Made by a program: the position numbers and the translations under genes. Positions 9,030-16,283 of a stretch of 64,000 nucleotides of DNA are shown piece after piece. Position 1 is the first letter of the stretch; each line of letters starts with the position of its first letter. Source of the DNA: Falsiroseomonas sp050563525 (GTDB taxonomy: Bacteria; Pseudomonadota; Alphaproteobacteria; Acetobacterales; Acetobacteraceae); NCBI RefSeq assembly GCF_050563525.1, contig NZ_JBNXUN010000002.1:248001-312000 (forward strand), read 5' to 3'. The notes beneath the pieces are model-generated. The model saw only the letters and a list, made by a program, of their open reading frames with translations. It was not told the DNA's origin and made no database searches.

Positions 9030-9224
9030 TCAGCTCTGGCGGGCGGTCACCGCGTTCATGTAGGCGACCGCGTTGTAGTAGCCCTGACGCAGAAGACCCA
9101 CGACGAAGGTGTTGGTGGGCACACGCTGCGGCACAGGTTCCGGCGCACGCGTCGCTGCCGGTGCGGCAGCCAGCCGTGGGCTGAAGGTGACGATGCAGGC
9201 TTGGGAGATGGGTTCGTCGCTCAT
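9030..9224 (-). CDS. Hypothetical small protein next to tRNA-Sec
   Basis: A possible 64-aa protein (MSDEPISQACIVTF...) read towards the formate channel gene and starting about 80 nt downstream of the tRNA-Sec 3' end. It is Ala/Pro/Arg-rich in the middle and ends with FVVGLLRQGYYNAVAYM. The longer frame that runs upstream through the tRNA is not coding, so the start at 9224 is preferred. No family is recognised, and it could be spurious given the high GC content. Confidence 0.35.
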   Translation of the reverse strand: MSDEPISQACIVTFSPRLAAAPAATRAPEPVPQRVPTNTFVVGLLRQGYYNAVAYMNAVTARQS

Positions 9225-9302
9225 GGGCCGAGAATACACGGCTTCGTGAGGCGGTATAGCACAAAGTTGATTAGAGCAGAAGATCAACCCTGGATTGCTG
9301 GC

Positions 9303-9396
9303 TGGCGGAGGCGGATGGGAATCGAACCCACCATCCGGGTTGAGCGGATCGCCGGTTTTGAAGACCGTGGGGGCCACCAGGCCGCCTGTCGCCTCC
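9303..9396 (-). tRNA. selC: tRNA-Sec (anticodon UCA)
   Basis: Read on the minus strand the gene begins GGAGGCGA and ends CCGCCTCC, then G and an encoded CCA (94 nt in all), longer than a normal tRNA. The anticodon loop CUUCAAA is identical to that of E. coli selC, with UCA at 9359-9361. A long variable arm is seen (ATCCG pairing with CGGAT), and the T loop is TTCGATT. Seven acceptor pairs are Watson-Crick; the eighth (A with C) is mismatched. selB starts its stop-codon end only 6 bp away, which supports co-inheritance of the Sec machinery. Confidence 0.95.
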
Positions 9397-9402
9397 ACGG
9401 CT

Positions 9403-11283
9403 TCAACCGCCCGGCACGGCATCCGGTTCCGCCACGATATGGCGCCGGTCGCCAGCGCGCCGCGTCAGCCCCTCCGCATCCAGCCGTTCCAGCAGCGGCA
9501 CCGCGAATTTCCGGGAGATGCCCAACAGCCGCCCGCAATCACCCACCAGGAAGCCCTCGGCGCGGCCGCCGTAGGCCTGCCGCAGCGCCACCCGTGCGCC
9601 GGCGATCGCGGCGCGGTGGAACAGAACTTCCCGCTTCTGCACCGCATCCGGGGCACGCACCAGGCGGCCGGTGCGAACCAGCAGCGCCACGGCCTGCGCC
9701 CGCGCCCGCTGCCCCGCCACCACCGCCGCCGCGTCGGGTGGCGTCAGGCCGGCCTCCCGGAAGCTGGCTTCGGTGGCCTCGAGCAGGCTGCGGGCGGCCT
9801 GTGGCAGCAGCGCCAGCGGATCCAGGCCATGCCGTGTGAAGCGGCCGGCGGCAAGGTCCAGGCGGCGCGCCGCGACCAGCCGCGCCAGCATGCCCTCCAC
9901 TGGCGCCCCGGCGGGCAGGGCGGCGCGCAACTCAGCCAGGCCCGGCCCCGGCTCGGCGGGGTTGTCCAGTTGCGCCGCCTCCACCGCCGCCACGGCCGCG
10001 GCTTCCAGTGCCGTGCACGCCTCCCGGTGCAGCAACAGGCCGCCCGACAGCCGCACCGCATCCGGCAGAATGAGCGAAGCTGGCAGCACACCCGCGACGC
10101 GCGCCAGCGCCGCCGCCGTCGCGCCCCGGGCGCCCGACGCGCGCAGGCGCGATGCCGCGGCATCCAACGGCCCCGCCGCCGCCATGGCCGCCAGCAGCGC
10201 TGCATCCCGCGCTGAACGGCGCGGCGGCGCCGGGTCCAGCACCAGCCCGCCACCCACCGTGCGGGACGGGCTGGCCAGGCGCAGCACAAAGCGTTCGCGC
10301 ACCGGCATCGCCAGCGGCGCATCCAGCCGAAGCTGCGCCACCGCCGAATCTCCGGGCGCCAGCATCGCGCGGTCCAGCAGATGCAGCCGCGCGCCGACCT
10401 CCGCCGTGCCGGCCAGCAGGCGCAGTGCGGTGCCACGCGGCAGCGCGGCCGGCGCGGAGGCCAGCAAGTCCACCCGCACGTCCAGCCGCCGTGAATCGAC
10501 CAGCAGCCCCGGCGCGGCCAGCGCGCTGCCCGGCGGCACCTGCTCCACCGTCACCCCGCGCAACGCCACCGCCACGCGGCGGCCGGGCGAGGCCTGTTCC
10601 ACCGCCGCGCCATGCATCTGCACGGCGCGCACCCGCGCCGCGGTGCCGCCGGGCCAGATTTCCACCTCGTCTCCCACCCGCAGCGTCGCCCGACGCAGCG
10701 CGCCGGTAACGACGGTGCCCGCGCCGGGGCGGGAGAAGGCACGATCCACCGGCAGCCAGGCGCCTTCGGCCGCCTGCACCTCCGCGCGCGCCAGCCCTGC
10801 CAATGCCGCGGCCAGTTCCGGCACGCCGTCGCCTGTCACGGCGGAGGTTGCGGTCACAGGCCATTCGCCCAGGCCCAGCCGCGAAAGCAGTGCCCGCGCT
10901 TCAGCCTCGGCCGCCGCCCGGTCCTGCACGCGATCGCAGCGCGTCAGCGCCACCACGCCGCGCGAAACGCCGAGCAGCGCCGCGACCTCCGCATGTTCCA
11001 CCGTCTGCGCCCGCACGCCTTCCGCGGCATCGACACACAGCAGGGCCGCCTCGATGGCGGTGGCGCCGGCGACCATGGTGCGCAGGAAGCGCTCGTGTCC
11101 CGGCACGTCCACCAGGTCGATCTCGGCATCGTCCCGCAGCAGGCGGGCAAAGCCGAGCACGATGGAAATGCCGCGCGCCTTCTCCTCCGGCAGCCGGTCC
11201 GTCTCCGTGCCGGTCAGCGCCCGCACCAGCGCCGTCTTGCCGTGGTCGACATGGCCGAGCACGCCGACCAGCGCACTTCTCAT
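9403..11283 (-). CDS. selB: Selenocysteine-specific translation elongation factor SelB
   Basis: A 626-aa GTPase that carries Sec-tRNA to the ribosome and binds the SECIS hairpin. The N-terminus is an EF-Tu-like G domain: GHVDHGKT (G1), GISIVLGFA (switch region), DVPGHERFL (G3) and TRCD in place of NKxD (G4), as in other SelB proteins. Domains 2 and 3 follow, then a C-terminal region of winged-helix repeats that binds mRNA; its last part (LLGISRKFAVPLLERLDAEG) is the typical final winged helix. Length matches the family (about 610-640). The ATG overlaps the selA stop by 4 nt, and the gene ends 6 bp before tRNA-Sec, so selA-selB-selC are probably one minus-strand transcript. Confidence 0.97.
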   Translation of the reverse strand: MRSALVGVLGHVDHGKTALVRALTGTETDRLPEEKARGISIVLGFARLLRDDAEIDLVDVPGHERFLRTMVAGATAIEAALLCVDAAEGVRAQTVEHAEVAALLGVSRGVVALTRCDRVQDRAAAEAEARALLSRLGLGEWPVTATSAVTGDGVPELAAALAGLARAEVQAAEGAWLPVDRAFSRPGAGTVVTGALRRATLRVGDEVEIWPGGTAARVRAVQMHGAAVEQASPGRRVAVALRGVTVEQVPPGSALAAPGLLVDSRRLDVRVDLLASAPAALPRGTALRLLAGTAEVGARLHLLDRAMLAPGDSAVAQLRLDAPLAMPVRERFVLRLASPSRTVGGGLVLDPAPPRRSARDAALLAAMAAAGPLDAAASRLRASGARGATAAALARVAGVLPASLILPDAVRLSGGLLLHREACTALEAAAVAAVEAAQLDNPAEPGPGLAELRAALPAGAPVEGMLARLVAARRLDLAAGRFTRHGLDPLALLPQAARSLLEATEASFREAGLTPPDAAAVVAGQRARAQAVALLVRTGRLVRAPDAVQKREVLFHRAAIAGARVALRQAYGGRAEGFLVGDCGRLLGISRKFAVPLLERLDAEGLTRRAGDRRHIVAEPDAVPGG

Positions 11284-12623
11284 GCGAGCGCCGCGCGGAT
11301 GGCGGCGCCCAGCACCGGCATCTCGTCCTCCGCCACGGTGCGCAGGTCCAGCAGCAGGCGGCCGCCGGCGATTCGCGCCATCACCGCCGGCTCGCCCTGG
11401 CGCAGCCGGGCGGCCAGCACCTCGGCCGGTCCGGGCAGCGCCAGCAGGCAGCTCGGCAGTTCGACCGCCGGCAGCGATCCGCCACCAACCAGGGAGGTGC
11501 CGGGCACGATCTCGCCCTGCGGCAGCAGCGCCAGAAGCCGCTGCGCACGCGCGGATACCTCCGCCACTGGCGCCGTCAGCATCGCCAGCGCCGGGACTGT
11601 GCGCACGACCGTCTCCGGGTCGCGATACAGGCGCAGCGTCGCCTCCAGCGCCGCCAGCGTCAGCTTGTCCGGCCGCAGCGCCCGCATCAGCGGATGCGCC
11701 GCCAGCCGCGCGATCACCGCCGCCCGCCCGAGCACCAGCCCGGCCTGCGGCCCGCCGAGCAGCTTGTCGCCACTCGCCACCACCACATCGAAGCCCTGCG
11801 CCACTGCCTGTGCCAGCGTCGGCTCCGCCGGCAGGCCATACCGGGACAGATCGACCATGGCGCCGCTGCCGAGGTCGACCACCGACAGCAGCCCCCTCTC
11901 CCGCGCCAGCGCCGCGATCGCCGCCGCATCCGGCAGCGCCGTGAAGCCGCGCATGGCGAAATTGCTCTGGTGGACGCGCAGCAGCAGGCGCGTCGCGGGG
12001 CCGATCGCTGCGGCGTAGTCGGACAGGCGGGTGCGGTTGGTGGTGCCGACCTCCGCCAGCGCCGCGCCGCCCTGGCGGATCACGTCCGGGATGCGGAAGC
12101 CGCCGCCGATCTCGACCAGCTCCCCGCGGGAGACCACCGCCTCCCCGCCCGCCGCCAGCGCCGTCATCGCCAGCAGCATGGCTGCGGCGCCGTTGTTCAC
12201 CACCAGCGCGGCCTCAGCGCCGGTTAGTTCGGCCAGCAGCGCGCCGCAGGCGGCGTGACGGTGGCCGCGGCGGCCGGTCTCAAGGTCCAGTTCCAGGTTG
12301 CAATAGCCGCCGGCCAGCGCCGCGAATGCGGCCTGGGGCAGCGGTGCGCGGCCGAGATTGGTGTGCAGCACGACCCCGGTGGCGTTGATGACGCGGCGCA
12401 GGCCGGGCCGGGCCGCCGAATCCAGTGCCGCCGTGGCCGAGGCGAAGGCACGTGGCGCGGAGAAACCGATGCCGGATTGCCGTAGCGCCGCCAGCTCCGC
12501 TCGCAACGCCGCCACTACCGCCGGGCGCGGATGCCGCGCCAGCAGGGCCGCCCCCTCCGGCATGGCGAGCAGCCGGTGCAGGGCGGGCAGGGCGCGCGGG
12601 TTGAACTGGTCCATTACGGGCAT
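11280..12623 (-). CDS. selA: L-seryl-tRNA(Sec) selenium transferase
   Basis: A PLP enzyme converting Ser-tRNA(Sec) to Sec-tRNA(Sec) with selenophosphate. The N-terminal part FNPRALPALHRLLAM, the core VINATGVVLHTNLGRAPLP, and the PLP-lysine segment VVASGDKLLGGPQAGLVLG are canonical SelA motifs. With the start at 12623 the protein is 447 aa, close to the bacterial norm (about 460). An upstream in-frame ATG at 12689 would add 22 residues of non-conserved sequence and run into the divergent DUF1622 gene, so it was not chosen; ATG 12614 is also possible. It overlaps selB by ATGA. Confidence 0.95.
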   Translation of the reverse strand: MPVMDQFNPRALPALHRLLAMPEGAALLARHPRPAVVAALRAELAALRQSGIGFSAPRAFASATAALDSAARPGLRRVINATGVVLHTNLGRAPLPQAAFAALAGGYCNLELDLETGRRGHRHAACGALLAELTGAEAALVVNNGAAAMLLAMTALAAGGEAVVSRGELVEIGGGFRIPDVIRQGGAALAEVGTTNRTRLSDYAAAIGPATRLLLRVHQSNFAMRGFTALPDAAAIAALARERGLLSVVDLGSGAMVDLSRYGLPAEPTLAQAVAQGFDVVVASGDKLLGGPQAGLVLGRAAVIARLAAHPLMRALRPDKLTLAALEATLRLYRDPETVVRTVPALAMLTAPVAEVSARAQRLLALLPQGEIVPGTSLVGGGSLPAVELPSCLLALPGPAEVLAARLRQGEPAVMARIAGGRLLLDLRTVAEDEMPVLGAAIRAALA

Positions 12624-12682
12624 GACGGTCCAGCCACGCCGGGGTTCCCGCAACCATTGCTCGGCCGGCGCTTTATCCGGAC

Positions 12683-13057
12683 ATGACAAGCCATGGACCG
12701 GGCGATTGGGTCGGCGACCTCGCCGAATGGGCGGCGGCCGGGCTGGAATTCGCGGGAGTGCTGGTGCTGCTGGTCGGCGTCATAGCCACGAGCGCACTGT
12801 ATTTGCGCGCCGGGTTCAGCCGTGGAAAGCCGGGCTGGTCCGACTCCTTCAAGCCCTACCGCGCCAATCTCGGCCGGGCGATCCTGCTCGGCCTGGAACT
12901 GCTGGTGGCGGCGGATATCGTCCACACCGTCGCCGCGCCGATGACGTTGGCGACGGTCGCGGCTCTCGGCCTGGTGGTGCTGATCCGGACCGTGCTCAGC
13001 CTGTCGCTGGAAGTCGAGATCGAGGGTCGCTGGCCCTGGCAGGGCCCGAAGGGCTGA
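12683..13057 (+). CDS. DUF1622 family membrane protein
   Basis: A 124-aa protein with three hydrophobic segments (about residues 22-40, 65-82 and 86-105). The conserved pattern YRANLGRAILLGLELLVAAD and the ending LSLEVEIEGRWPW are typical of DUF1622, a family of small inner-membrane proteins without assigned function. It starts 59 bp from selA in the opposite direction, and its last 62 bp overlap the 3' end of actF on the other strand. No functional link to either neighbour is visible. Confidence 0.85.
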   Translation: MTSHGPGDWVGDLAEWAAAGLEFAGVLVLLVGVIATSALYLRAGFSRGKPGWSDSFKPYRANLGRAILLGLELLVAADIVHTVAAPMTLATVAALGLVVLIRTVLSLSLEVEIEGRWPWQGPKG

Positions 13058-14021
13058 GGCACCACAGCAGCCACGCCGCGCCCATCCCCACCGCCACCGC
13101 CAGATCCAGCCAGGGCGCAGGCTGCGCGACCGGTGCGTCCGGCCGCACCACCCACCAGAGATGCGCGCCGAACTGCACCAGCAGCAGCCAGCACACCGCC
13201 ACCATGCGCCAGCGCCCGTGGTCCGGCGGCGCTGCCAGGGCGATGGCCAGCAGCAGCGCCGGCAGGGCGAGGCCGAGTTGCACCCAGCCCCAATCCCCCA
13301 GCCGGCGCAGGTACCAGGCCGATTCCTCCGGCAGGTCGGCCATCCACACCACGATGAACTGGCTGAACCACAGCCACAGCACGGCGAGCCCCAGCGTCAG
13401 CAGCGCCCGTTCCAGCCCGGGCAGCCCATCCGAATCCGGATGCGGGCGGCCCGCGAGGATAGCCGCCGCCAGCGCCGCCGCCAGCCCCTGCACCCACAGC
13501 GAGAACCCCTGCAGGCTGGGGTACCAGGCAGTGTCGCGCGACAGCACCCAGTCGAAGCCGGCCAGCGTCATCGTCGGCAGCAACAGGGTCAGCGCCAGCG
13601 CCGACAGCCCCTGGTGCCGCCCCGGCCGCGCCAGCCACCAGCCGAGCACCGCCCAGACCAGCAGGTAGCCGGCGGCACGCAGCCGAAATCCAGTGGGTTG
13701 CAGCATCGCGGCGCGGAGGCCGTCATCCGGGCCGGTCTCCTCCGCTATCCAAGGATACAGCGTCTCGACGCTCCACAGCACCGGCAGCGCCATCAGCGCC
13801 AGCAGCGGCAGGCTGCGCGCGGCGGCTTCCAGTGGCGGGCGGACCGGCGCCAGCCATTCCTCCCGCAGCAGATGGCCGAGCGCCAGCACACCGATGGCTC
13901 CCACGCCCAGCAGCGTCCACAGCAGGAAACCGGCGAGCCAGGCCTCCGCCAGGACCGGCCCGCCGAAGCCGATGGCCAGGGCGACGGCCAGCGCCACGGC
14001 CAGGGCGGCGAGAAGCTTCAC
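12996..14021 (-). CDS. actF: Alternative complex III subunit F (quinone-binding-type membrane protein)
   Basis: A 341-aa polytopic membrane protein, last of the minus-strand actB-C-D-E-F run. It has about ten hydrophobic segments; WLWFSQFIVVWMADLPEESAW is typical of ActF, which resembles a shortened relative of NrfD-like ActC. In characterised ACIII, ActC and ActF are the large membrane subunits and form the quinol side of the complex (family knowledge). Its start overlaps actE by ATGA. Its stop lies 62 bp inside the convergent DUF1622 gene. Membrane subunits of this family vary a lot, so identification rests on order as well as sequence. Confidence 0.85.
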   Translation of the reverse strand: MKLLAALAVALAVALAIGFGGPVLAEAWLAGFLLWTLLGVGAIGVLALGHLLREEWLAPVRPPLEAAARSLPLLALMALPVLWSVETLYPWIAEETGPDDGLRAAMLQPTGFRLRAAGYLLVWAVLGWWLARPGRHQGLSALALTLLLPTMTLAGFDWVLSRDTAWYPSLQGFSLWVQGLAAALAAAILAGRPHPDSDGLPGLERALLTLGLAVLWLWFSQFIVVWMADLPEESAWYLRRLGDWGWVQLGLALPALLLAIALAAPPDHGRWRMVAVCWLLLVQFGAHLWWVVRPDAPVAQPAPWLDLAVAVGMGAAWLLWCLSPSGPARASDPRSRLPATG

Positions 14022-14437
14022 GGTGCCAGCCTCTCGACGAAGCGCGCGATCGCCCAGCGGTCGGCCGGGGCGATGCGATCGGCGAAGGGATGGGCGCGGG
14101 CGCGGTTCTCGGCGATCACCGCCATGCTGTCCGCTGCCTCCGCCGGCAGCGGCGGCGGCGCCGGGAAGCCGCGCGCGACGACGGGGCCATCGCCGGCGCC
14201 GGACTGGCCATGGCAGGGCGTGCAGTGGATGGCGTAGCGCGCCTCGCCCCGCGCCAGCAGCGCCGGCGTCACCTCCGGCCCCGGTGGCGCCAGCGCCTGG
14301 CGTCGCGCGGCCTCGCCCTGCGCCACCGCGCCAGGCGGAGGCGGGGCGGGCGGGGCGGGCGGCGTGCTGGCGGGCCAGCCATCGCAGGCTGCCAACAGAA
14401 CCATCGGCAAGAGAAGGATGGGCAGCAGGCGCCTCAT
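14018..14437 (-). CDS. actE: Alternative complex III subunit E, monohaem cytochrome c lipoprotein
   Basis: A 139-aa lipoprotein. The signal peptide MRRLLPILLLPMVLLAAC ends in a lipobox whose Cys would be acylated. A Pro-rich linker follows, then one haem c motif, CTPCH (about residues 72-76), with the expected downstream Met candidate in DSMAVIAE. It corresponds to the periplasmic ActE haem subunit thought to pass electrons towards an oxidase. The start overlaps the actD stop by 4 nt and its stop overlaps the actF start by 4 nt. The longer frame upstream is a shadow of actD. Confidence 0.88.
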   Translation of the reverse strand: MRRLLPILLLPMVLLAACDGWPASTPPAPPAPPPPGAVAQGEAARRQALAPPGPEVTPALLARGEARYAIHCTPCHGQSGAGDGPVVARGFPAPPPLPAEAADSMAVIAENRARAHPFADRIAPADRWAIARFVERLAP

Positions 14438-14970
14438 TCCGCCACCTCGCTGATGCGCAGCGGCTTGTGCGGGCGCAGCAGGTGGCGCGCCTCGGCGGCG
14501 TCGAGGCCAGGGTCGCCGGTGAACAGGCACAGGAAGAACCGGTCCTCGCTGGCGCGGCCGAAGCCGGGGGCGGCGAAGACTGGGTGGCTCAGCCGAGGCA
14601 GGCGGTTCAGTGCCAGCATGCCGACCAGCGCGCCGGCCGCGGCCCACAGGATCGCGACGATGGTGGTGGCCGGCAGGAAGGCCGGCCACGCATGAAGCGG
14701 CCGGCCCCCGACATTGATCGGATAGACCTGCACGCTGAGCCACCACTGCGTCGCATAGGCCAGCACCGCGCCGAACAGCCCGGCGCCGATCGCGATCCAC
14801 GCCACCGAAGCACCATGCACGCCGAGCAGCTTCGCCGCATCCGGCACCGGGAACGGCGCATGCGCATCCATCCGGCGCCAGCCGAATCTGCGGGCGGCGC
14901 GCAGCGCTTCCACCATCGCATCCTGTTCGGCGAATTCAGCGACGATAGCGGCGGTCCTACCCTCGGTCAT
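14434..14970 (-). CDS. actD: Alternative complex III subunit D (DUF3341)
   Basis: A 178-aa protein with the DUF3341 layout: a soluble N-terminal domain (VAEFAEQDAMVEALRAAR ... MDAHAPFPVPDAAKLLG), two membrane helices (about residues 55-72 and 100-120, flanking QWWLSVQVYPINVGGRPLH) and a short C-terminal domain ending in SEDRFFLCLFTGDPG. DUF3341 is specific to ACIII clusters. It has no cofactor and serves as a structural subunit. Both ends overlap neighbours by 4 nt (actC and actE). Confidence 0.92.
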   Translation of the reverse strand: MTEGRTAAIVAEFAEQDAMVEALRAARRFGWRRMDAHAPFPVPDAAKLLGVHGASVAWIAIGAGLFGAVLAYATQWWLSVQVYPINVGGRPLHAWPAFLPATTIVAILWAAAGALVGMLALNRLPRLSHPVFAAPGFGRASEDRFFLCLFTGDPGLDAAEARHLLRPHKPLRISEVAE

Positions 14971-16283
14971 GGCACGTCCGCCTCGCTCTCCTCGTGCCGC
15001 GTCTCGAACATGGACACCACCGGGACGAAGCGGGCGAAGCCCAGCATCAGCAGCACGAACAGCCCCACCGTGCCGGCCAGCAGCGTCCATTCCGGCACCG
15101 TCGGCACATACAGCGGCCCGATGCGCGGCAGGTGGTCGCGCAGCAGCCCGCCGGCGACGATGGAGAAACGGTCGAGCCACACGCCGGCCGCGGCTGCCAG
15201 CCCGATCGGGACCGCCCAGCGCGCCTGCTGTCGGAACCGGCGCAGCCACAGCAGTTGCGGCACCAGCACGATCAGCGCGAAGCCGCCCCAGTACAGCCCT
15301 GCATAGGCGCCGAAGGCGCGGGCCAGCATGGCATCCCGCGTCACCGCATCCTCCAGCACCGCGACCAGCAGCGCCTCGGCATAGACGTAGCCGCACAGCA
15401 GGGCACTGGCCGCCATCAGCTTGCCCAGCAAATCGATGTCACCATCGTCGATGAAGCGTTCCAGCCGCAACCCGCCGCGCAGCAGCGCCGCCAGCGCCAG
15501 CACAACGCCGAGGCCCGACGGCACGCCGGTTGCCACCACATGCAGTGGCAGCCGGGCCTGATGCCATTCGGGGACCAATGTCGTGGCGAATTCCAGCGCG
15601 ACGATGGTCTGCGCCGAGACCAGCATCGGCAGCACCAGCGCCGCGACAAGCCGGTAGGCCGCCTGGTGCCGCGCCCAATGCACCACGGAGCCACGCCAGC
15701 CCAGCGCGAACACGCCATAGATCCGCGCCGAGACCATGCGCCGCTTCGCCACCGCACGGTCGCGCATGGTGGCGAGATCCGGGATCAGGCCGGTATACCA
15801 GAACAGGCCGGTGACCACGACATGCGACATGATGCCCCAGAAATCCCACACCAGCGTGCTGCGGAAATTCGGCCACACCGCGTAGGTCGCGGGATAGGGC
15901 ACGGTCCAGTAGAACAGCCACGGCCGGCCGAGATGCAGGATGGGATACAGCGCCGCCGCCGCCACCGCCGCCAGCGCCGCGGCCTCCGCAAAGCGGTTGA
16001 CCGCCGTGCGCAGACCGTGCCGGCGCAGCACCAGGATCACGGCGAACAGGCTGGCGGCATTGGCGATGCCGATCCACCAGACATAGTTGATCAGGTCGAA
16101 GCCCCAGACGAAGGGCACGTTGGTGCCCCACAACGCCGTGCCCCGCAGCAGCAGCGCCACCACCGCATAGGCCAGCAGCAGCGTCGCAAGCGCCGCCGCC
16201 GCGACCGAGAGCCCGAAGCGCCAGCCGAAATCCGGCCGGAGCGGCGTGTCGGAGACCGGCCGCGTGTCGAAGTCGACACTCAT
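14967..16283 (-). CDS. actC: Alternative complex III subunit C (NrfD-like membrane subunit)
   Basis: A 438-aa polytopic protein of the NrfD/PsrC family with about ten membrane helices. WGFDLINYVWWIGIANAASL, HLGRPWLFYWTVPYP, NFRSTLVWDFWGIMSHVVVT and LVSAQTIVALEFATTLVPEW are typical of ActC, where conserved charged and aromatic residues line the quinol pocket. It would oxidise quinol and hand electrons to the Fe-S clusters of ActB. Both ends overlap neighbours (ATGA with actB and with actD), so the subunits are probably made in a fixed ratio. Confidence 0.95.
   Translation of the reverse strand: MSVDFDTRPVSDTPLRPDFGWRFGLSVAAAALATLLLAYAVVALLLRGTALWGTNVPFVWGFDLINYVWWIGIANAASLFAVILVLRRHGLRTAVNRFAEAAALAAVAAAALYPILHLGRPWLFYWTVPYPATYAVWPNFRSTLVWDFWGIMSHVVVTGLFWYTGLIPDLATMRDRAVAKRRMVSARIYGVFALGWRGSVVHWARHQAAYRLVAALVLPMLVSAQTIVALEFATTLVPEWHQARLPLHVVATGVPSGLGVVLALAALLRGGLRLERFIDDGDIDLLGKLMAASALLCGYVYAEALLVAVLEDAVTRDAMLARAFGAYAGLYWGGFALIVLVPQLLWLRRFRQQARWAVPIGLAAAAGVWLDRFSIVAGGLLRDHLPRIGPLYVPTVPEWTLLAGTVGLFVLLMLGFARFVPVVSMFETRHEESEADVP

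Noticed and set aside
8184..9839. 551-codon plus-strand frame through the formate channel, tRNA-Sec and selB
   Set aside because: It crosses a tRNA gene and the antisense of selB, and has no protein-like character.
12624..12689. Upstream start of selA at 12689
   Set aside because: The added residues are not conserved in SelA and would overlap the divergent DUF1622 start; no ribosome binding site was seen.
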